Positions 34,264 through 44,110 of a DNA stretch of 58,101 nt are shown here, piece after piece. Numbering within the stretch: position 1 is the first letter of the stretch; each line of letters opens with the position of its first letter. Source of the stretch: Rhodanobacter sp. FW104-R8 (GTDB lineage: Bacteria; Pseudomonadota; Gammaproteobacteria; Xanthomonadales; Rhodanobacteraceae); NCBI RefSeq assembly GCF_001617365.1, contig NZ_LVJR01000003.1:1-58101 (forward strand), written 5' to 3'. The translations under genes were made by a program, and so were the position numbers. The notes beneath the pieces were generated by a model, which saw only the letters and a list, made by a program, of their open reading frames with translations, was not told the DNA's origin and ran no database searches.

Positions 34264-37200
34264 GTGCTCAGAGGCATCGTCGCATTCGCGCTCAATCGCC
34301 GCTCCATCGTGCTGATGGCGCTGCTGGCGTTCCTGATCGCCGGCCTGGTGGCGTATTCGAAGCTCAACATCGAGGCCTATCCGAACCCGGCCCCGGTGAT
34401 CCTGGAAATCACCGCGCAGGCACCCGGCCTGTCGGCCGAGGAAATGGAGCGCTCCTATACACGCCTGATGGAACTCGGCCTGGCGACCACGCCTGGGGTG
34501 GACACGATCCGCTCCACCTCGTTCTACGGCCTGTCCTTCGTGCGCGTCACCTTCAAGTACGGCGTCGGCTACTACCAGGCGTACACGCAGGCCGCCCTCA
34601 ACCTGCAGCAGAACGTGAACCTGCCCAACGGCGTGCAGCCGCAGATCCAGGCCTCCAGCCTGGTCGGCGAGATCTACCGCTACCAGTTGGTCGGCCCGCC
34701 GCACTTCGGGTTGACCCAATTGCGCACGCTGCAGGATTGGGTGGTCAGCCACCGCCTGCTGTCGGTGCCCGGCGTGGCCCAGGTGGTCACCTGGGGCGGC
34801 ACCACCAAGGCCTACGAGGTGGACGCCGACCTGCACCGGCTGCAAGGCTACGGCATCACCTTGCCCCAGCTGATCGCGGCGATCGGCAATGCCAACACCA
34901 ACGTCGGCGGGCGCACGATCAACATCGGCCAGCAGTCGGTGAACATCCGCGGCATCGGCCTGATCCGCGACACCGGGGACATCGGCGACATCGTGCTGGC
35001 GCAGTCGCACGGCACGCCGGTGCTGGTGAAGGACGTCGCCCGGGTCTCGGTCGGCCACGTGCCGCGCCTGGGCCAGGCCGGCCGCGACGATCAGGACGAC
35101 GTGGTGACCGGCATCGTGGTGATGAACCGCACCGAGAAGACCAGCGACGTGGTGGCCCGAGTCAAGGCCGAGGTCGACAAGCTGAACAGCGACGGCACCC
35201 TGCCCGCCGGCGTGCATCTCGCGCCGATCTACGACCGCTCCACCCTGGTCGCGGTCACCACCCGCACGGTGCTGCACAACCTGCTGTTCGGCTGCCTGCT
35301 GGTGTTCCTGATCCAGTGGACCTTCCTCGGCGACCTGCGCAGCGCGGTGATCGTCAGCGCCAACATACCGGTGGCGCTGTTCTTCAGCATCATCCTGATG
35401 GTGGCGCTGGGCGAGTCGGCCAACCTGCTCTCGGTGGGCGCGGTGGACTTCGGCATCATCGTCGACTCGGCGGTGATCCTGATCGAGAACATCTTCCGCA
35501 ACTTCCAGAAGAGCGCCGACGAGCGGCAGGAACTGCTGCACGAGCACGCACAGAACGAGTTCGCCATGTACGCCCGCGGCGGCGCCGCGCACAGCTGGAA
35601 GGAGCGCCTGCGCCTGCTGTTCATCAGCGCGATCCAGGTCGACCGGGCGGTGCTGTTCTCTTCCGCGATCACGGTAGCCGCCTTCATCCCGCTGTTCACC
35701 ATGCAGGGCGTGGAAGGCCAGATCTTCAACCCGATGGCGCGCACCTACGCCTACGCGCTGTCCGGCGCGCTGATCGCCACCTTCACGGTGACGCCGGTGC
35801 TGGCCTCGCTGCTGCTGCCGCGCCATGTCGCGGAAACGGAGACCTGGTTCGTGCGCGCGATCCGCCGGCTCTACTCGCCGGTGCTGTGCTGGGCGCTGCG
35901 CCGGCGCCGGCTGACCGTGCTGATCGGCCTGGGCTTCCTGCTGGTCGCCGGGCTGCTGGTCATCCGCATCGGCACCGAGTTCATGCCGACGCTGGAAGAA
36001 GGCAACCTGTGGATCCGCGCCACCATGCCCACCACCATCTCGCTGGAGGCCGGCGAGGCCCAGGCGGGCCGCATGCGGCGCCTGATCAAGGCGCATCCGG
36101 AGGTGATCACCGTGGTTTCCCAGCATGGCCGCCCGGACGACGGCAGCGATGCCTCGGGCTTCTACAACGTCGAGCTGTTCGTGCCGCTGAAGCCGCAGGA
36201 CGAGTGGCCCGCCGGCGACACCAAGGAGAAGCTGGTGGATGCGCTGCAGCGCGAGTTCGAGCAGGCCTTCCCCGGGGTGCAGGTCAATTTCTCGCAGTAC
36301 ATCCAGGACAACATCGAAGAGGGCCTGTCCGGCGTGAAGGGCGCCAACTCGGTGAAGATCGTCGGCCCGGAACTGCCGGTGCTGGAGAAGCTGGCCGACC
36401 AGGTGATGGAGCAGATGCGCCGGGTGCGCGGCGTAGAGGACCTCGGCGTGTTCCACGTGCTCGGCCAGCCCAACCTCGACATCACCATCGACCGCGCCAA
36501 AGCGGCGCGCTACGGCCTCAACACCGGCGACATCAACAGCGTGATCCAGGCGGCGGCCGGCGGCACCCAGGCCACCACGGTGATGGAGGGCGACCGCCAG
36601 TTCCCGCTGACCGTGCGGCTGGCGCCGCAGTACCGCTCCGACGTGCAGGCGATCGGCGGCATCCAGGTCGGCTATGCCGCACCGAACGGCGCCACGGCCT
36701 ACGTGCCGCTGCGCGACGTGGCGGACATCTCGCTCGACACCGGCGCCTCCTACATCTACCACGAGCGCAACGAGCGCTTCATCCCGGTGAAGTTCAGCGT
36801 GCGCGGCCGCGACCTCGGCGGCACCGTGGCCGAAGCGCAGCGGCGCATCGCCGAGCACGTCGTGCTGCCGGCCGGCTACCACCTGGCATGGGCGGGCGAG
36901 TTCGAGGACATGCAGCAGGCCAAGGCGCGCCTGGCGGTGGTGCTGCCGATCGCCGTCGGCCTGATCCTCGCCCTGCTCTACACGCTGTTCAACTCGCTGC
37001 GCGACAGCCTGCTCACGCTCGCCGCGATCCCCTTCTCGATCGGCGGCGGCCTGATCGCGCTGTACCTGACGGGGCTCAACCTGAGCGTGTCGGCCGCGAT
37101 CGGCTTCATCTCGCTGTTCGGCGTGTCGGTGATGAACGGCATCCTGGTCATCACCCACTTCAACCACCTGTTGTTCGAGGGCCAGCCGCCGGCGGAGGCG

Positions 37201-37455
37201 ATGCGCCTGGCGGCCGAACAGCGCATGCGCCCGATGCTGATGACCGCGCTCTCGGCCTGCATCGGCCTGCTGCCCGCGGCACTGTCCAGCGGCATCGGCA
37301 GCCAGGTGCAGCGCCCGCTGGCCACGGTGGTGGTGGGCGGCATGCTGCTCGGGCCGGTGATGCTGCTGGTGGTGGCGCCCGCGCTGCAGGTGCTGGTGGT
37401 GGAGTGGTCGCAGCGGCGGAGCCGGCGCCGTGCCGCGGCGGAGGCTGCGCCGTGA
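34264..37455 (+). CDS. heavy-metal RND efflux permease (CzcA/CusA family)
   Basis: A 1063-aa inner-membrane proton antiporter with 12 TM helices and two large periplasmic domains. GTG start at 34264 with AAGGAA upstream. The TM4 motif reads DFGIIVDSAVILIEN; heavy-metal pumps usually have DFG..VDG or a Cus-type variant here, so the metal is unclear. Other family blocks are LNIEAYPNPAPVILEITAQAPG near the start, VPGVAQVVTWGG, and IGTEFMPTLEEGNLWIRATMPTTISLE. The stop overlaps the start of the outer-membrane gene (GTGA). Confidence 0.92.
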   Translation: MLRGIVAFALNRRSIVLMALLAFLIAGLVAYSKLNIEAYPNPAPVILEITAQAPGLSAEEMERSYTRLMELGLATTPGVDTIRSTSFYGLSFVRVTFKYGVGYYQAYTQAALNLQQNVNLPNGVQPQIQASSLVGEIYRYQLVGPPHFGLTQLRTLQDWVVSHRLLSVPGVAQVVTWGGTTKAYEVDADLHRLQGYGITLPQLIAAIGNANTNVGGRTINIGQQSVNIRGIGLIRDTGDIGDIVLAQSHGTPVLVKDVARVSVGHVPRLGQAGRDDQDDVVTGIVVMNRTEKTSDVVARVKAEVDKLNSDGTLPAGVHLAPIYDRSTLVAVTTRTVLHNLLFGCLLVFLIQWTFLGDLRSAVIVSANIPVALFFSIILMVALGESANLLSVGAVDFGIIVDSAVILIENIFRNFQKSADERQELLHEHAQNEFAMYARGGAAHSWKERLRLLFISAIQVDRAVLFSSAITVAAFIPLFTMQGVEGQIFNPMARTYAYALSGALIATFTVTPVLASLLLPRHVAETETWFVRAIRRLYSPVLCWALRRRRLTVLIGLGFLLVAGLLVIRIGTEFMPTLEEGNLWIRATMPTTISLEAGEAQAGRMRRLIKAHPEVITVVSQHGRPDDGSDASGFYNVELFVPLKPQDEWPAGDTKEKLVDALQREFEQAFPGVQVNFSQYIQDNIEEGLSGVKGANSVKIVGPELPVLEKLADQVMEQMRRVRGVEDLGVFHVLGQPNLDITIDRAKAARYGLNTGDINSVIQAAAGGTQATTVMEGDRQFPLTVRLAPQYRSDVQAIGGIQVGYAAPNGATAYVPLRDVADISLDTGASYIYHERNERFIPVKFSVRGRDLGGTVAEAQRRIAEHVVLPAGYHLAWAGEFEDMQQAKARLAVVLPIAVGLILALLYTLFNSLRDSLLTLAAIPFSIGGGLIALYLTGLNLSVSAAIGFISLFGVSVMNGILVITHFNHLLFEGQPPAEAMRLAAEQRMRPMLMTALSACIGLLPAALSSGIGSQVQRPLATVVVGGMLLGPVMLLVVAPALQVLVVEWSQRRSRRRAAAEAAP

Positions 37456-38661
37456 ACGCACCCGTGATCCGTTCCGTCACCTGTTTCGCCGCCGCGGTGC
37501 TCGTCGCCGGCTGCGCGGTCGGCCCCGACTACCGGCGCCCGGCGTTGCCGGCAGCGGACGCCTACCTGCGCGGACCGTTGCCGGCGACGGTGGGCAGCCA
37601 CGGCGACAACCAGCGCCTGGCACTCAGCACCGATGATGCCGGGGCATGGTGGCAGGCCTTCGGCTCGCCGCCGCTGGATGCCTTGGTGCGTCGAGTCGCT
37701 CGCCGCGCAGGCGCAGGCGCAGCGCCTGCAGCTGGAAGCCGTGCGGCAGGCGCTGGCCGCGAACGTGGTGGCGGCGGCCATCCAGGAAGCCTCGCTGCGC
37801 GCGCAGATCGAGGCGACCGAAGGCATCGTCACGGACGCCACCCGCGCGCTCGCGCTGGTGCGCCGGCAGGCGGAACTGGGTGGCGCTTCCGGCCTCGACG
37901 TGGCGGCGCAGGAAACCGCCCTGGCGCAGGCCCGGTCCAGCCTGCCCGTGCTGCAGAAGCAGGAGGAACAGAACCGCGACCTGCTCGCGGTGCTGGCCGG
38001 CGAACCGCCCGCGCAGGCGAGCGATCCGCCGTTCGCGCTGGACGGGCTGCAGCTGCCGCGCGAGGTGCCGGTGGCGCTGCCCGCCACGCTGGTCGAGCGG
38101 CGCCCGGACGTGCGCGCGGCCGAGGCCCAGGTGCATGCCGCCAGCGCCCAGGTCGGCGTGGCCGTGGCCAGCCGTTTCCCGCAGTTCTCGCTGTCCGCGC
38201 AGTACGGCGGCAGCGCCACCGCGTTCGGCCGGATGTTCGCCTCGGGCAACACGTTCTGGAGCCTGACCGGCGGCGTGGCGCAGAGCGTGCTCGACTTCGG
38301 TGCGCTGAAGCATCGCCAGCGCGCCGCCGAAGCCGCCTTGCAGCAAGCCGTGGCGCAGTACCGCGGCGCCGTGCTGGTCGCGTTCCAGAACGTCGCCGAC
38401 GCGCTCTACGCGCTGGAAGCCGACGCCCGCGCGACCGAGGCCGCCACCGCCGCGGCAGCCGCGGCGCGGCGCACGCTGGAACTCACCCGCCGGCAGCAGC
38501 AGGCGGGCCAGGTGGGCGGGCTGGCCGTGCTCGCGGCGGAACAGGCCTGGCGGCAGGCGCGCATCGCCGCGGTGCAGATGCAGGCGGCGCGCTACGCCGA
38601 CACCGCGGCGCTGTACCTCGCGCTCGGCGGCGACTGGTCGGATGCCACGCCGAAGCCATGA
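37452..38661 (+). pseudogene. outer-membrane efflux lipoprotein (NodT/TolC family), internally deleted and frameshifted
   Basis: The outer-membrane channel of the RND system. From GTG 37452 the first frame encodes a lipoprotein signal (CFAAAVLVAGC), AVGPDYRRP and WWQAFGSPPLDALV, the standard start of NodT-type channels. At about 37689-37695 the similarity jumps to VESLAAQAQAQRLQLEAVRQALAANVV in another frame, which runs to the TGA at 38661. The usual block between these (alpha-helical and first beta-hairpin region, roughly 85-95 residues) is missing. A deletion between short CGTCG-like repeats explains both loss and frame change. As written, no full-length channel can be made. Confidence 0.85.
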
Positions 38662-38673
38662 TCCGCGCGGGGC

Positions 38674-40074
38674 TCAGCCCTGCGCGCGGGCTCGTGCGTC
38701 GTCGAGGCGCCGCAGCGCCTCGCTGCGGCCGGCCAGGTAGACGGTGTGGTCGATCGAGGGCGACACCTGGGTGCCGGTCATCGCCACCCGCAGCGGCTGG
38801 GCGATCTTGCCCATGCCCAGGCCGAGCTTGGCGGCGAGCTGCTCCACCGCCTGGTGGATCGCCTCGGGAGTCCACGCACACTCGGCCAGCAGCGCCTTCG
38901 CCTCGCCCAGCACGGCCGGTGCGCTGTCGTTCTTCAGGTGCTTGGCGACCGCCTTGTCGTCCCACTCGGTGATCGGGCCGTACCAGATCTTCGCGCGCTC
39001 GGCCATTTCCTTCAGCGTGTGCACGCGGTCGCGCAGCGCCACGATCACGTCGACCGGCTTCGGGCCATGCGCGAAGTCGATGCCGGCCCGCTGCAGGTGC
39101 CACTCGAATTCGGCGGCCAGCGACTGCGGGGCGTCGGTCTTCAGGTAGTGCTGGTTGAGCCAGGCCAGCTTCTCGGTGTCGAAGCGCGAGGCGGCCTTGT
39201 TGACGTCGGCGATGTCGAACAGCGCGATCATCTCCTCGCGCGAGAAGATTTCCTGGTCGCCGTGCGACCAGCCCAGCCGCACCAGGTAGTTGAGGATCGC
39301 GTGCGGCAGGAAGCCGTCGGCGCGGTACTCCATCACGCTGACCGAGTTGGTGCGCTTGGAGAGCTTCTTGCCTTCCTTGTCGAGGATCATCGGCAGGTGC
39401 GCGAACTCCGGCACCGGCGCGCCCAGCGCGTGGTAGATGTTGATCTGCCGCGGCGTGTTGTTGACGTGGTCGTCGCCGCGGATCACCTCGGTGATGCCCA
39501 TGTCGATGTCGTCCACCACCACGGCGAAGTTGTAGGTGGGCCAGCCGTCGGAGCGGAAGATCACCAGGTCGTCCAGTTCGCTGTTGGCGATCTCGATGCG
39601 GCCCTTCACCTTGTCGTCGAACACCACCGAGCCTTCGCTCGGGTTGCGGAAACGGATCACGCGATTGGGATCTTCACGGAAAGATTCGTTGCGATCGCGG
39701 TAGTGGCCGTTGTAGCGGGGCTTCTCGCCCTTCGCCATGGCGGCCTCGCGCATCGCCTCGATCTCTTCCTTGCTCTCGTAGGCGTAGTAGGCCTTGCCCG
39801 CGGCGACCAGCCCGTCGGCGACCTGCCTGTACCGCGCCAGCCGCTGCGTCTGGTAGAACGGGCCCTCGTCGGCGTCGAGGTCGAGCCAGTGCATCGCATC
39901 GAGGATCGCCTGCACCGCCTCGTCGGTGGAGCGCTCGCGGTCGGTATCCTCGATGCGCAGGATGAACTGGCCGCCGCGCCGGCGCGCCTCCAGCCAGCAG
40001 TACAGCGCGGTGCGCGCCCCGCCGATATGCAGGAAACCGGTGGGGCTGGGGGCGAAGCGGGTGCGGACGGTCAT
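38674..40074 (-). CDS. gltX: glutamyl-tRNA synthetase
   Basis: Class I aminoacyl-tRNA synthetase, 466 aa. HIGH-type motif HIGG in [18 protein letters not shown], the Glu/Asp-specific [10 protein letters not shown], the KMSKS-type loop [13 protein letters not shown], and the C-terminal anticodon-binding domain from about residue 320. Length and motifs are standard. It is convergent with the broken outer-membrane gene, 12 bases apart. Confidence 0.97.
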   Translation of the reverse strand: MTVRTRFAPSPTGFLHIGGARTALYCWLEARRRGGQFILRIEDTDRERSTDEAVQAILDAMHWLDLDADEGPFYQTQRLARYRQVADGLVAAGKAYYAYESKEEIEAMREAAMAKGEKPRYNGHYRDRNESFREDPNRVIRFRNPSEGSVVFDDKVKGRIEIANSELDDLVIFRSDGWPTYNFAVVVDDIDMGITEVIRGDDHVNNTPRQINIYHALGAPVPEFAHLPMILDKEGKKLSKRTNSVSVMEYRADGFLPHAILNYLVRLGWSHGDQEIFSREEMIALFDIADVNKAASRFDTEKLAWLNQHYLKTDAPQSLAAEFEWHLQRAGIDFAHGPKPVDVIVALRDRVHTLKEMAERAKIWYGPITEWDDKAVAKHLKNDSAPAVLGEAKALLAECAWTPEAIHQAVEQLAAKLGLGMGKIAQPLRVAMTGTQVSPSIDHTVYLAGRSEALRRLDDARARAQG

Positions 40075-40146
40075 GGGATTCTTCGGACGGACGTCAAACC
40101 GCGCATTTTAGCCGAACCCACCCGGCCCGCGGCATGGACGGGACGC

Positions 40147-40479
40147 TCAGTGGGCGCCCCGGCATCCCCAACTGCTGCACACGTACATGTTGGGATCGCG
40201 AAAAACAGTGCCCAGCGGCACGACCGGCCACTGCCCGCCCGACAGCGGCACGGCATGGATCGCCGCCCGGCCATCGCCCGGATCGAGCCGGGGGACGTCC
40301 TTCGCCTCCGGCGGCGCGTCCACCAGCACGTACTTGACGATGAACAGCGGCTGGTGGGGCCTGGCCGGGGTGGCGGGCGTGCCGGGCTCGGCCGCCCGCC
40401 GTTCCTGCAGCATGGGCGTCGCGGAGGCCATCGCGGCCAGCGGCATGGACAGGGCGAACGCGAGGATCGGCAGTTTCAT
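40147..40479 (-). CDS. hypothetical exported protein
   Basis: A 110-aa protein with a signal peptide (KLPILAFALSMPLAAMASA) and a mature part containing PLFIVKYVLVDAPPEAKDV and a Cys-pair ending (YVCSSWGCRGAH). No family recognised. It lies 41 bases downstream of the DUF4399 gene on the same strand, so the two may form a small operon of exported proteins. Confidence 0.65.
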   Translation of the reverse strand: MKLPILAFALSMPLAAMASATPMLQERRAAEPGTPATPARPHQPLFIVKYVLVDAPPEAKDVPRLDPGDGRAAIHAVPLSGGQWPVVPLGTVFRDPNMYVCSSWGCRGAH

Positions 40480-40520
40480 GGCAACGCTCCGGAAGGATCC
40501 GGCGCCATCGGCGCACCGGC

Positions 40521-40958
40521 CTACCTGACGTGGATGGTGATCTTCCTCGACACCACGGCCGGCTCGAACGGCACGTGGTTCTCGTCGCCCAGTTCCAGCT
40601 GCAAGGTGTGCGTGCCGGGCTTCAGCTTCAGCGTGGTCTCGGTCTGGCCGCCGCCGAAGTGGAGATGGTCGTCGTCCTTCGCGATCGGCTGGCCGGCGGG
40701 CGGCAGCTCCTTCACGTCGACCAGCAGGTGGTGGTGGCCGGTATGCTCCCGAGCCACGCCCGCCGGCGCTACGCCCATGCCCTTGAGGCCGAAGCGCACG
40801 GTGACCTCCCGGCCCACGGTGGCGCCGTCGACGGGCGAGATGATGTAGACCCCGGCGCCGGCGGGGGCCGGCGTGACCGGCAAGCCGGCGGGGACATCGG
40901 CGGCGATCGCGGCACCGGCCAGTCCGGTCAGTGCCAGGGCGAGCAGGATGCGTTTCAT
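40521..40958 (-). CDS. exported DUF4399 protein
   Basis: A 145-aa protein with a signal peptide ending AIAA. The rest matches DUF4399: VYIISPVDGATVGREVTVRFGLKGMGVAPAG, then EHTGHHHLLVD, and DDDHLHFGGGQTETTLKL with KPGTHTLQLELGDENHVPF. The repeated His pairs suggest metal binding, but no function is established. It starts at 40958, facing the divergent glycosyltransferase gene about 110 bases away. Confidence 0.85.
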   Translation of the reverse strand: MKRILLALALTGLAGAAIAADVPAGLPVTPAPAGAGVYIISPVDGATVGREVTVRFGLKGMGVAPAGVAREHTGHHHLLVDVKELPPAGQPIAKDDDHLHFGGGQTETTLKLKPGTHTLQLELGDENHVPFEPAVVSRKITIHVR

Positions 40959-41070
40959 CGTCGGGCTCCAGCGCGGGAAGCATGGCCCAGTGTAAGCGCA
41001 GCGTCATGCGCCCGCCACGCCAGCGCAACGCCGCCCCGCGAAGCTGCGCCAAGCCAGCACGGGTATCCGC

Positions 41071-42231
41071 ATGCGCATCGGCATCGTCAGCGAAACCTAT
41101 CCACCGGAAATCAACGGCGTCGCGCTGACCGTACATAGCCTCGCCGCCGGACTCGCCGCCCACGGCCACAGCATCGACCTGATCCGCCCGCGCCAGTCGC
41201 CGCCGCACCGCGACGAACCCGGCATCGCCGCGCTCGACGTGCGCGGCGGTGCGCTGCCCCGCTACCCGGGGCTGCGCTTCGGCCTGCCCGCCGGCCGCAC
41301 GCTGCGCGAACACTGGTCGCGGCAACGCCCCGACGCGGTCTACGTCGCCACCGAAGGCCCGCTGGGCTGGTCGGCCGTGCGCACCGCCAGGCGGATGGGC
41401 ATTCCGATCAGCAGCGGTTTCCACACCCGTTTCGACCAGTACGCCGGCCATTACGGCGTGGGCCTGCTCACGCCGCTGGTGCGCGGCTACCTGCGCCGCT
41501 TCCACATGCGCGCCGTCGCCACCCTGGTGCCGACCAACGCACTCGCACTGGAGCTGCACGCCATGGGCATTTCCAACGCACGCCTGCTGCGTCGCGCGGT
41601 GGACACGCAGCTGTTCCATCCCAGCCGGCGCGACGAGGCGCTGCGCGCGAGCTGGGGCGCCGACGCCGCCACGCCGGTGGTGCTCTACGTGGGTCGCATC
41701 GCCGCGGAAAAGAATCTGGAGCTCGCGGTGCAGGCGTTCCAGGCGGTCCAGCAGCAGGTGCCGCAGGCGCGCTACGTGTGGGTCGGCGACGGTCCCGCCC
41801 GCGCCGCGCTGCAGGAAGCCCACCCGGATTTCATCTTCGCCGGGATGCAGCGCGACGAGGCGCTGGCGCGGCACGTCGCCAGCGCCGACCTGTTCCCGTT
41901 TCCCAGCCTCAGCGAAACCTTCGGCAACGTGATCATCGAGGCACTGGCCGCCGGCCTGCCGGTGGTGGCGTACGCCGAGGGCGCGGCGCGCGAGCACCTC
42001 GTCGACGGCGTCAACGGCTGCTGCATCGCCTCGGGCGACCAGGCGGCCTTCATCGACGCCACCGTGAGGCTGGCCAGCAACCCGGCGCTGATCCGGCACA
42101 TGGGCCGCGCGGCGCATGCCGGCGTGGCGGGACTCTCGCCGGAATCGGTGATCCGCGATTTCGAAAACCTGCTGCGCGAAATGGCCGAGGAGAACCTGCA
42201 TGAACACGCCTCCGTCGCTGCCCACGTCTGA
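41071..42231 (+). CDS. GT4-family glycosyltransferase (MgtA/SqdX-like)
   Basis: A 386-aa GT-B fold enzyme. The N-terminal ETYPPEINGVALTVHSLAAGL is the marker of the group containing alpha-mannosyltransferase MgtA and sulfolipid synthase. The C-terminal nucleotide-sugar domain has YVGRIAAEKNLELAVQAF, WVGDGPARAAL and the EX7E region FPSLSETFGNVIIEALAAGLPVVAY. It likely glycosylates a lipid acceptor. The next gene, a PAP2 phosphatase, overlaps it by 32 bases, pointing to a joint role in lipid or envelope synthesis. Confidence 0.88.
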   Translation: MRIGIVSETYPPEINGVALTVHSLAAGLAAHGHSIDLIRPRQSPPHRDEPGIAALDVRGGALPRYPGLRFGLPAGRTLREHWSRQRPDAVYVATEGPLGWSAVRTARRMGIPISSGFHTRFDQYAGHYGVGLLTPLVRGYLRRFHMRAVATLVPTNALALELHAMGISNARLLRRAVDTQLFHPSRRDEALRASWGADAATPVVLYVGRIAAEKNLELAVQAFQAVQQQVPQARYVWVGDGPARAALQEAHPDFIFAGMQRDEALARHVASADLFPFPSLSETFGNVIIEALAAGLPVVAYAEGAAREHLVDGVNGCCIASGDQAAFIDATVRLASNPALIRHMGRAAHAGVAGLSPESVIRDFENLLREMAEENLHEHASVAAHV

Positions 42232-42763
42232 ACTCCTGCCCGGGCCGCGTTTCGCGCTGGACCGCCGCGTCTGCGTGATCGCCAACCATTGGGGCGCCCG
42301 CCGCGTGGTGGGGGCATTCTTCGGCATGGTCAGCCGGCTCGGCGACGGCGTGTTCTGGTATGCGCTGATGGCGGCGCTGGCGGCGTTCGGCGGCCGGCAC
42401 GGGCTGGTCGCGGCCGCGCACATGGCGGTCACCGGGCTCGCCGCGCTGCTGCTGTACCGCCTGCTCAAGCGCTGGACGCGCCGCCCGCGTCCGTACCGCG
42501 CCTGTCCCGGCGTGATCGCGCACGTGCCGCCGCTGGACGAGTTCAGTTTCCCGTCCGGGCATACCCTGCAGGCGGTGGGCTTCACCATCGTGGCGCTGGC
42601 CTGGTATCCGTCGCTGGCGCCGCTGCTGCTGGGCTTCACCGCGCTGGTCGCCGCGTCGCGGGTGATCCTCGGCCTGCACTACCCCAGCGACGTGCTGGCC
42701 GCCATCGTGATCGGCGGCGGCCTCGGCAGCGCCTCGATCTGGTTGATCGCGGCGCCGCTCTGA
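42200..42763 (+). CDS. PAP2-family membrane phosphatase
   Basis: A 187-aa membrane protein with about five hydrophobic segments and the three PAP2 acid-phosphatase motifs: KRWTRRPRPY, FSFPSGHTLQAVG and SRVILGLHYPSDVLAA. Such enzymes dephosphorylate lipid phosphates (undecaprenyl pyrophosphate, phosphatidate). The start overlaps the glycosyltransferase gene by 32 bases in another frame, so it is co-transcribed and likely coupled. It precedes the TTGTCCACA repeat array. Confidence 0.9.
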   Translation: MNTPPSLPTSELLPGPRFALDRRVCVIANHWGARRVVGAFFGMVSRLGDGVFWYALMAALAAFGGRHGLVAAAHMAVTGLAALLLYRLLKRWTRRPRPYRACPGVIAHVPPLDEFSFPSGHTLQAVGFTIVALAWYPSLAPLLLGFTALVAASRVILGLHYPSDVLAAIVIGGGLGSASIWLIAAPL

Positions 42764-43130
42764 ACACGCCGCTGCGCAACTTCTGCGCACGCCGTCGGCG
42801 TTGCCTTTGCGCTCAGGCAGATAGCCTACTTGTCCACAGGCTTTGCCGCGCGCGTTCCACAACCGCTGTGGAGAACTTCGCGCCGCTGCGCAAAAAAACC
42901 GCAGCGCGTGACAAGTGCCTGTCGACAAAGGCGCGCGCCGCGCTTGTCCACAGGCTTGTACAGAAGACACCCACCATCGCTGTGGAAAAAAACGCATGCC
43001 GACCGCCTGCGCAGCCGGCAGCGCTGCGCAACCCCTGCGCAACGCGTAGCAAGTGCCTGACGGAAAAGCGCCGCACGACGCTTGTCCACAGGCTTTGCCG
43101 ATGCGCTTCCACAGCGTCTGTGGAAAACCC
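42764..43130. repeat. three imperfect tandem units rich in TTGTCCACA
   Basis: The gap between the convergent PAP2 and accD genes (426 bases) holds three imperfect units of about 112-138 bases. Each has CTGCGCA repeats, then CTTGTCCACAGGC (at 42829, 42943 and 43081), then TGTGGA about 35 bases on. Units 2 and 3 also have AAGTGCCTG before the core. Two units contain a TTCCACA...TGTGGA hairpin; in the third it is TTCCACAG-CGT-CTGTGGAA (43107-43125). TTGTCCACA resembles GC-rich DnaA boxes. No gene-like frame is convincing here; 43131-43189 holds nothing recognisable. Confidence 0.75.
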
Positions 43131-43189
43131 GACCGCGAAAACGGCGATGCCGCCCGCAGGCGGCATCGCATCGTCGTGGCGACCCCGGA

Positions 43190-44059
43190 TCAGGCCGCGC
43201 GCGGCGCCTTCATCAGGATGCCGAGCAGGTCGGCCAGCTTGTCGCGCATCTCGCGGCGGTCGACGATCAGGTCGATCGCGCCGTGGTCCAGCAGGAACTC
43301 CGAACGCTGGAAGCCTTCCGGCAGGGTCTCGCGCACGGTCTGCTCGATCACGCGCGGGCCGGCGAAGCCAATCAGCGCCTTCGGTTCGCCGATGTTGATG
43401 TCGCCCAGCATCGCCAGGCTGGCGGAGACGCCGCCGGTGGTCGGGTTGGTCAGTACGCTGATGTACGGCACGCCGGCGTCGCGCAGGCGCGCCAGCGCGG
43501 CGGAGGTCTTGGCCATCTGCATCAGCGAGAACAGCGCTTCCTGCATGCGCGCGCCGCCGGTGGCGGAGAAGCACACCAGCGCGCTCCGGTCGGCCAGCGC
43601 ACGCTCGGCGGCGCGCGCGAACTTCTCGCCGACCACCGAACCCATCGAACCGCCCATGTAGGCGAACTCGAACGCCGTCGCCACCAGCGGGCGGCCCTTG
43701 AGCCGGCCGCTCATCGCGACCATCGCGTCCTTCTCGCCGATCTTCTTCTGGGTCGCGACGATGCGGTCGCGGTACTTCTTGGAGTCGCGGAACTTCAGCG
43801 GATCGGTCGGCTCCAGGCCGGCCCACAGTTCCTGCGCCGAACCTTCGTCGAGCAGCGCATCGAGCCGCGCACGCGCGCTGATGTAGTGGTGATGGCCGCA
43901 CTTGGGGCAGACCATCAGGTTGCGCTCGAGCTCCGGCTTGTACAGCACCGTGCCGCAGCCGCTGCACTTCTCCCACACGCCCTCGGGCACCGAGCCCTTG
44001 CCGCCGTTCGAGGCCTGCGGGCGGGTGCGCGGGTTCATGATTTTCTGCAGCCAATTCAT
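43190..44059 (-). CDS. accD: acetyl-CoA carboxylase, carboxyltransferase subunit beta
   Basis: Beta subunit of the carboxyltransferase that forms malonyl-CoA for fatty acid synthesis. The 289-aa protein has the N-terminal zinc ribbon ([13 protein letters not shown] ... [11 protein letters not shown]) and the crotonase-fold carboxyltransferase body ([54 protein letters not shown]). It is the last gene of the minus-strand run and follows trpA by 51 bases, an order shared with other gammaproteobacteria. The stop faces the TTGTCCACA repeats. Confidence 0.97.
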   Translation of the reverse strand: MNWLQKIMNPRTRPQASNGGKGSVPEGVWEKCSGCGTVLYKPELERNLMVCPKCGHHHYISARARLDALLDEGSAQELWAGLEPTDPLKFRDSKKYRDRIVATQKKIGEKDAMVAMSGRLKGRPLVATAFEFAYMGGSMGSVVGEKFARAAERALADRSALVCFSATGGARMQEALFSLMQMAKTSAALARLRDAGVPYISVLTNPTTGGVSASLAMLGDINIGEPKALIGFAGPRVIEQTVRETLPEGFQRSEFLLDHGAIDLIVDRREMRDKLADLLGILMKAPRAA

Positions 44060-44110
44060 TGCATCACCCTGACTGTTCGTGAGCGCGCCGCCATCCGGCG
44101 GTGCGTGCTC

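Noticed and set aside
33568..37461. Long minus-strand frame (about 1300 codons) opposite the RND pump
   Set aside because: Shadow frame in high-GC DNA; the plus-strand RND pump is unmistakable.
42764..43189. CRISPR array or CRISPR-like repeat
   Set aside because: Units are 112-138 bases, imperfect and not of the short repeat/unique spacer form; no cas genes.
44081..44110. Imperfect hairpin between trpA and accD
   Set aside because: Contains a bulge and no T run; cannot be told from chance pairing in GC-rich DNA.
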